Shown here: positions 60,877 to 64,000 of the stretch, in pieces
How positions within the stretch are numbered: the first letter of the stretch is position 1
Layout of the letters: every line of letters starts with the position of its first letter
Source: Halosimplex halobium
Lineage (GTDB): Archaea; Halobacteriota; Halobacteria; Halobacteriales; Haloarculaceae
Length of the DNA: 64,000 bases
Direction of reading: 5' to 3'
Assembly: GCF_051414055.1 (NCBI RefSeq)
Contig: NZ_JBLKNX010000011.1
Coordinates: 62,001 to 126,000 of the forward strand
Notes under the pieces: model-generated
What the model was told of the DNA's origin: nothing
Databases searched by the model: none
What the model saw: only the letters and a program-made list of their open reading frames with translations
Made by a program: the position numbers and the translations under genes

Positions 60877-62304
60877 TCAGTGGTCGTGGTGGTGACCGCC
60901 CCGGGTGAACTGGCCGGCGAACGCGCGCTGGACGACCTCGGGGAGCGCGGGGTGGATGTGGACCGACTCCCTGATGTCCCGGACGGTGCCCGACCCGGCC
61001 TTCATCGCGACGACGACCTCCTGGACGAGCGACGAGGCGTCGGGACCGACGATGTGACAGCCCAGTATCTCTCCCTCCAGGTCGACAATGGCCTTCACGA
61101 ACCCCTCGGCGCCCATCGCGTCGCCGCGGGCGGTCTCCTCGTAGCGGTAGGTGTTGGTCGCGTACTCCCGGCCGGCCTCGCGCAGGTCCTGCTCCAGCGC
61201 ACCGACGCCGGCGACCTCCGGCGAGGCGAAGACGGCGAACGGCATCGCGCTGTAGTCGACCGGCTCGGGGTCGCTCCCGAAGATGTTTCTGGCGACGGCC
61301 TTCGCCTCGTGGTTGGCGCTGTGTTTCAGGAGGTACTCGCCGACGATGTCGCCCAGCGCCCAGACGCCCTCGGCGCCGGTCCGCAGGTACTCGTCGGTCG
61401 CCACGAACCCGCGGCCGTCCGTCTCGACGCCCGTCGCGTCGAGGTTCAGCGTGTCGGTGTTGGGCACCCGCCCCGCGGCGACGAGCAGTTCGTCGCCGGT
61501 CACCGTCACGGGCTCGCCGTCCACGACCCCGGAATCGTCGCCGTACTCGTAGGGATGGGCCTCGACGGTGACCTCGCCGTCGGTCTCGCTCACCGCCGTC
61601 GCGGCGTGGCCGGTGTGGACCGCGAAGCGCTCGGCGTACCTGTCGGTGAACGCCGCCGCGACCGCCTCGTCGGCCTCCGGCAGCAGGTTCGGGCGCCGGC
61701 CGACGATGGTCACGTCGCTCCCGAAGGTCCCGAAGAAGTGCGCGAGTTCGGCCGCGATGTACCCGCCGCCGACGACGACGAGGCGGTCCGGCGGCGCCTC
61801 CAGCTGGAGCGCCTCGGTGCTGGTCAGGTAGTCCACCTCCTCGATGCCGTCGACGTCGGGGACCGCCGGTCGCGTGCCGGCCGCGACCAGCACCGTCTCC
61901 GCCCGCAGGCGAGCGCCGTCGTCGTCGCCGCCCGAGACCTCGACGGTCCGGTCGTCGACGAACCTCGCCTCCCCGTCGAACAGCGTGTGCTGCGAGGACG
62001 ACTCCAGCCCCCGGCGGATCGACGCCGAGTCCCCCTGCACTTCCTCGTTGACCGACCGGACGATCTCGGCGAACTCCACCGCCTCGACCGTCGCGTCGAT
62101 CCCGAACTCGTCGGCCCGTTCGACCGTCTCCATCACGTCCGCGTGATACAGCAGGTGTTTCGACGGGATGCAGCCCCGGTTGAGACAGGTCCCGCCGAGC
62201 GGCCCCCGCTCGACGACTGCGACCGACTGGCCCTGGTTCGCCGCGACGCTCGCCACGTCGAGGCCCGACCCCGACCCGACGACCAGAAAGTCGAATTCCT
62301 CCAT
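60877..62304 (-). CDS. Pyridine nucleotide-disulfide oxidoreductase (dihydrolipoyl dehydrogenase / mercuric reductase-like)
   Basis: A 475-residue cytosolic flavoenzyme. The FAD site FDFLVVGSGSG is followed by the redox disulfide GGTCLNRGCIPSK (Cys40, Cys45), a NAD(P) site VVVGGGYIAAELAHFFGTFG, the second FAD segment GVWALGDIVGE, and the dimer-interface active-site His-Glu in HIHPALPEVVQRAF. A His-rich tail (GGHHHDH) ends the chain. No pyruvate or 2-oxoacid dehydrogenase genes lie nearby, so it is not clearly Lpd. Candidates are bis-gamma-glutamylcystine reductase, the haloarchaeal thiol reductase once annotated as mercuric reductase, or a mycothione-reductase-like enzyme. No vicinal Cys pair for Hg(II) is seen at the C-terminus. 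Confidence 0.88.
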   Translation of the reverse strand: MEEFDFLVVGSGSGLDVASVAANQGQSVAVVERGPLGGTCLNRGCIPSKHLLYHADVMETVERADEFGIDATVEAVEFAEIVRSVNEEVQGDSASIRRGLESSSQHTLFDGEARFVDDRTVEVSGGDDDGARLRAETVLVAAGTRPAVPDVDGIEEVDYLTSTEALQLEAPPDRLVVVGGGYIAAELAHFFGTFGSDVTIVGRRPNLLPEADEAVAAAFTDRYAERFAVHTGHAATAVSETDGEVTVEAHPYEYGDDSGVVDGEPVTVTGDELLVAAGRVPNTDTLNLDATGVETDGRGFVATDEYLRTGAEGVWALGDIVGEYLLKHSANHEAKAVARNIFGSDPEPVDYSAMPFAVFASPEVAGVGALEQDLREAGREYATNTYRYEETARGDAMGAEGFVKAIVDLEGEILGCHIVGPDASSLVQEVVVAMKAGSGTVRDIRESVHIHPALPEVVQRAFAGQFTRGGHHHDH

Positions 62305-62389
62305 ACACCATCACAGGTGCCCGAGCCTAATGAACTCCCAGTTACGGATCAGTTAGGGGCGACCGGCGCCGGACGTGGCGCCGCCCGCC

Positions 62390-63316
62390 TCACGGTTCGT
62401 AGAACGCGTCGGGGCCGTGGGCGTCCTGCCAGGCGAACGCGAACATGCGACGGGCGGACGGCCGGTCGAGCGCGCGGCCGTCCGCGCTCTCACCCGTGGC
62501 GGGGTCCCAGGTCGTCCCGTCGGCGCGGACCGTCCCGTCGCGCCGCTCGAAGGCGAACCCGGGGTGCTCGAAGGCGTAAACGCCGTCGTCCGTCGCGAAC
62601 ACGACCACCGGGCGGCCCCCGACGGTGTCGGTGACGACGCCGCCCGCGTCCCGGACGCGCGGAACCGGGTACCCGACGGCGTCGTCGCCGACCTCGACCC
62701 CGAGGACGACCGTCTTCGCGTCGAGGTCCGCGCGGTCCCACGAGCGACGTTCCCCTTCTCCGCGCATCCCGTAGAGCCCGAACGCCTCGCCCGCGGCGTA
62801 TCGCTCGTAGGGAGCCATGTCGTAGACCTCGCCGGGCGGCTGGCTCCCGTCGCCGCGGACGGGCTGGAGAACGACACCGTCCGGATTGTCAGCGGCGAAC
62901 CGCCCGTATGAGACCATCGGGGCCGGAAGCGCGGACAGGCGCGTCCCCGCCAGCGGGCCGGCGATAGCCTCACCGGTCGGCTGCTTCCACTCCGACCCGG
63001 TTTCGCGGTCGTACATGACAAGCGCGTCGTCGGCGAGCTTCCCCGACACTCCGAACGTCAGCGTCCGGCCGTCGACCGTCCGGTCGTAGGCGACGGCGCT
63101 CCAGCAGATCGGACACCACGTGACTGCGACCGGGCGTCCCGCGACGCTGTCGTTGACGATCTCGTGGTAGCTGAGGATCCGGATCGGATACGCCCGCGGC
63201 GGGTCGCCGTCGACGACGACCACCTCGTCGTCCGGGTCGCCGAAGTACGACGAGCCGAACGCGGGGTCGTCGATACTGGGGATCGCGTCCCGCGGCAGCA
63301 CGTCCTGAACGTCCAT
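62390..63316 (-). CDS. DUF3179 domain-containing protein
   Basis: From ATG MDVQDVLPRDAIPSIDDPAF the protein has 308 residues, typical for DUF3179. Key features: AYPIRILSYHEIVND, the two-cysteine motif VTWCPICWSAVAYDR, FGVSGKLADDALVMYDRETGSEWKQPTGEAIAGPLAG, and a late VGYPVPRVRDAGGVV with GRPVVVFATDDG. The Cys-Pro-x-Cys pair and Tyr/Trp-rich core are conserved in the family, whose biochemical role is unknown. No signal peptide is visible. It is transcribed divergently from a second DUF3179 gene 120 bases away. Confidence 0.88.
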   Translation of the reverse strand: MDVQDVLPRDAIPSIDDPAFGSSYFGDPDDEVVVVDGDPPRAYPIRILSYHEIVNDSVAGRPVAVTWCPICWSAVAYDRTVDGRTLTFGVSGKLADDALVMYDRETGSEWKQPTGEAIAGPLAGTRLSALPAPMVSYGRFAADNPDGVVLQPVRGDGSQPPGEVYDMAPYERYAAGEAFGLYGMRGEGERRSWDRADLDAKTVVLGVEVGDDAVGYPVPRVRDAGGVVTDTVGGRPVVVFATDDGVYAFEHPGFAFERRDGTVRADGTTWDPATGESADGRALDRPSARRMFAFAWQDAHGPDAFYEP

Positions 63317-63436
63317 ACACTCGGATTCGCGCGAATACTCATATGGGTTTGGCCGGGCGGTGCTCGCCACGCACCGTCGGCCAGCGCCAAACCGAACGGG
63401 AGGCGCCCGAACGCGACGAGCGACGACCCGAACGTT

Positions 63437-64000
63437 ATGAGCAGCGAGCGAGTAGCCGGCCGTGTGAACGTCCGACAGGTCATCCCGCGGGACGCCATCC
63501 CGAGCGTCGACGACCCGGAGTTCCGAGCGGAGTACCCCGGCGCGGCCGACGACCGCGTCGTCGCGGTCGAGGGAGCCGACCGGGCCAGGGCGTACCCGGT
63601 CCGGTACCTCCAGTTCCACGAGGTCGTCAACGACAGCCTGGACGGCGAACCGGTCGCAGTCACGTGGTGCCCGCTCTGCGGCAGCGCGGTCGTCTACGAC
63701 CGTCGCCACGGGGGACGGACCCTCGAGTTCGGGGTGTCGGGCAAGCTCGCCGACGACGACCTCGTGCTGTACGACCGCGAGACGGGAAGCGAGTGGAAAC
63801 AGTCCAGCGGCGAGTGTCTCGCCGGTCGCTTCGCGGGCGACACCCTCTCGGTCCGCCCGGCGTCGGTCCTCCCCTGGCGGCGGTTCCGTGACGCCCACCC
63901 CGACGGCGTGGTGCTCCGGCAACCGGGCGGCGAGAGCGAGGCGGCGAGCGAGGGCGACACCCCCGCCCCCATCGACTACGGGGCATCGCCCTATCGGGAG
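63437..64000 (+). CDS. DUF3179 domain-containing protein, second copy (partial, runs off the end)
   Basis: An open frame from ATG (MSSERVAGRVNVRQVIPRDA) with 188 codons visible and no stop before the window edge. It is a clear paralogue of the divergent gene: IPRDAIPSVDDPEFRAEYPG, VTWCPLCGSAVVYDR, FGVSGKLADDDLVLYDRETGSEWKQSSGECLAGRFAG. The second motif has Gly where copy 1 has Trp (CPLCGS against CPICWS), and the middle differs (DAHPDGVVLRQPGGESEAASEGD). The 120-base gap must hold both promoters. Confidence 0.88.
   Translation, partial: MSSERVAGRVNVRQVIPRDAIPSVDDPEFRAEYPGAADDRVVAVEGADRARAYPVRYLQFHEVVNDSLDGEPVAVTWCPLCGSAVVYDRRHGGRTLEFGVSGKLADDDLVLYDRETGSEWKQSSGECLAGRFAGDTLSVRPASVLPWRRFRDAHPDGVVLRQPGGESEAASEGDTPAPIDYGASPYRE

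Noticed and set aside
1..64000. CRISPR arrays, rRNA and tRNA genes
   Set aside because: No regularly spaced direct repeats and no cloverleaf or rRNA-like stretch recognised by eye; short hairpins found belong to insertion-element ends or palindromic sites.

Overview
The window is chromosomal DNA from a halophilic archaeon of the class Halobacteria. The evidence is: GC-rich DNA with very acidic proteins; twin-arginine (Tat) lipoprotein signals ending in a lipobox cysteine; a group II chaperonin (thermosome); an archaeal RNase J; bacterio-opsin-activator (HTH_10) regulators; PhoU fused to an AbrB-like domain; and several protein families largely confined to haloarchaea. I could not name the genus. 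No rRNA, tRNA or CRISPR array was recognised.

Layout. 0-8 kb: an unassigned stretch; a winged-helix regulator with a small membrane partner; the stump of a family-2 glycosyltransferase; an ABC exporter operon (DUF6159-type membrane protein, permease, ATPase); and a 7TM histidine kinase whose stop codon directly abuts a 5'-truncated TnpB. 8-16 kb: a large Tat lipoprotein, two tiny membrane proteins, a second ABC exporter operon with ATGA overlaps, and a LolA-like secreted protein. 15.4-23.5 kb is a mobile-element graveyard. It holds a degenerate beta-repeat fragment, an IS630 element with a probable -1 frameshift site, an intact IS1341-type TnpB element that truncates a type II/IV secretion ATPase, two further right-end scraps, and a decayed IS5-family transposase. 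Within it sit an unrecognised three-gene membrane operon and a small conserved-looking protein.

23.7-41 kb: thermosome, then a coherent metabolic island mostly on the minus strand. It comprises an asparaginase-fold enzyme with an altered active site, two MATE exporters, a complete family-5 (dipeptide/oligopeptide-type) ABC importer, two isochorismatase-like (CSHase fold) amidohydrolases, an alpha/beta hydrolase and a PhoU-AbrB regulator. I infer uptake of a small amide or peptide-like compound, stepwise hydrolysis, and export of a product or toxic intermediate. No step is proven by sequence alone, but this is the best candidate here for an undescribed pathway.

41-59 kb: RNase J; a 2027-residue one-component sensor with nine PAS domains, GAF domains and an HTH_10; a divergent flavin monooxygenase-like protein; a winged-helix gene bracketed by two copies of a 17-bp palindrome; a pair of overlapping winged-helix genes; several secreted lipoproteins; and a second HTH_10 protein carried on a 7TM membrane sensor. 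Two short gene scraps lie between these genes: a piece of an RNase J-like gene and the tail of a lipoprotein gene. 60-64 kb: a DsrE-like protein, a flavin disulfide reductase, and two divergently transcribed DUF3179 paralogues, the second running off the window end.
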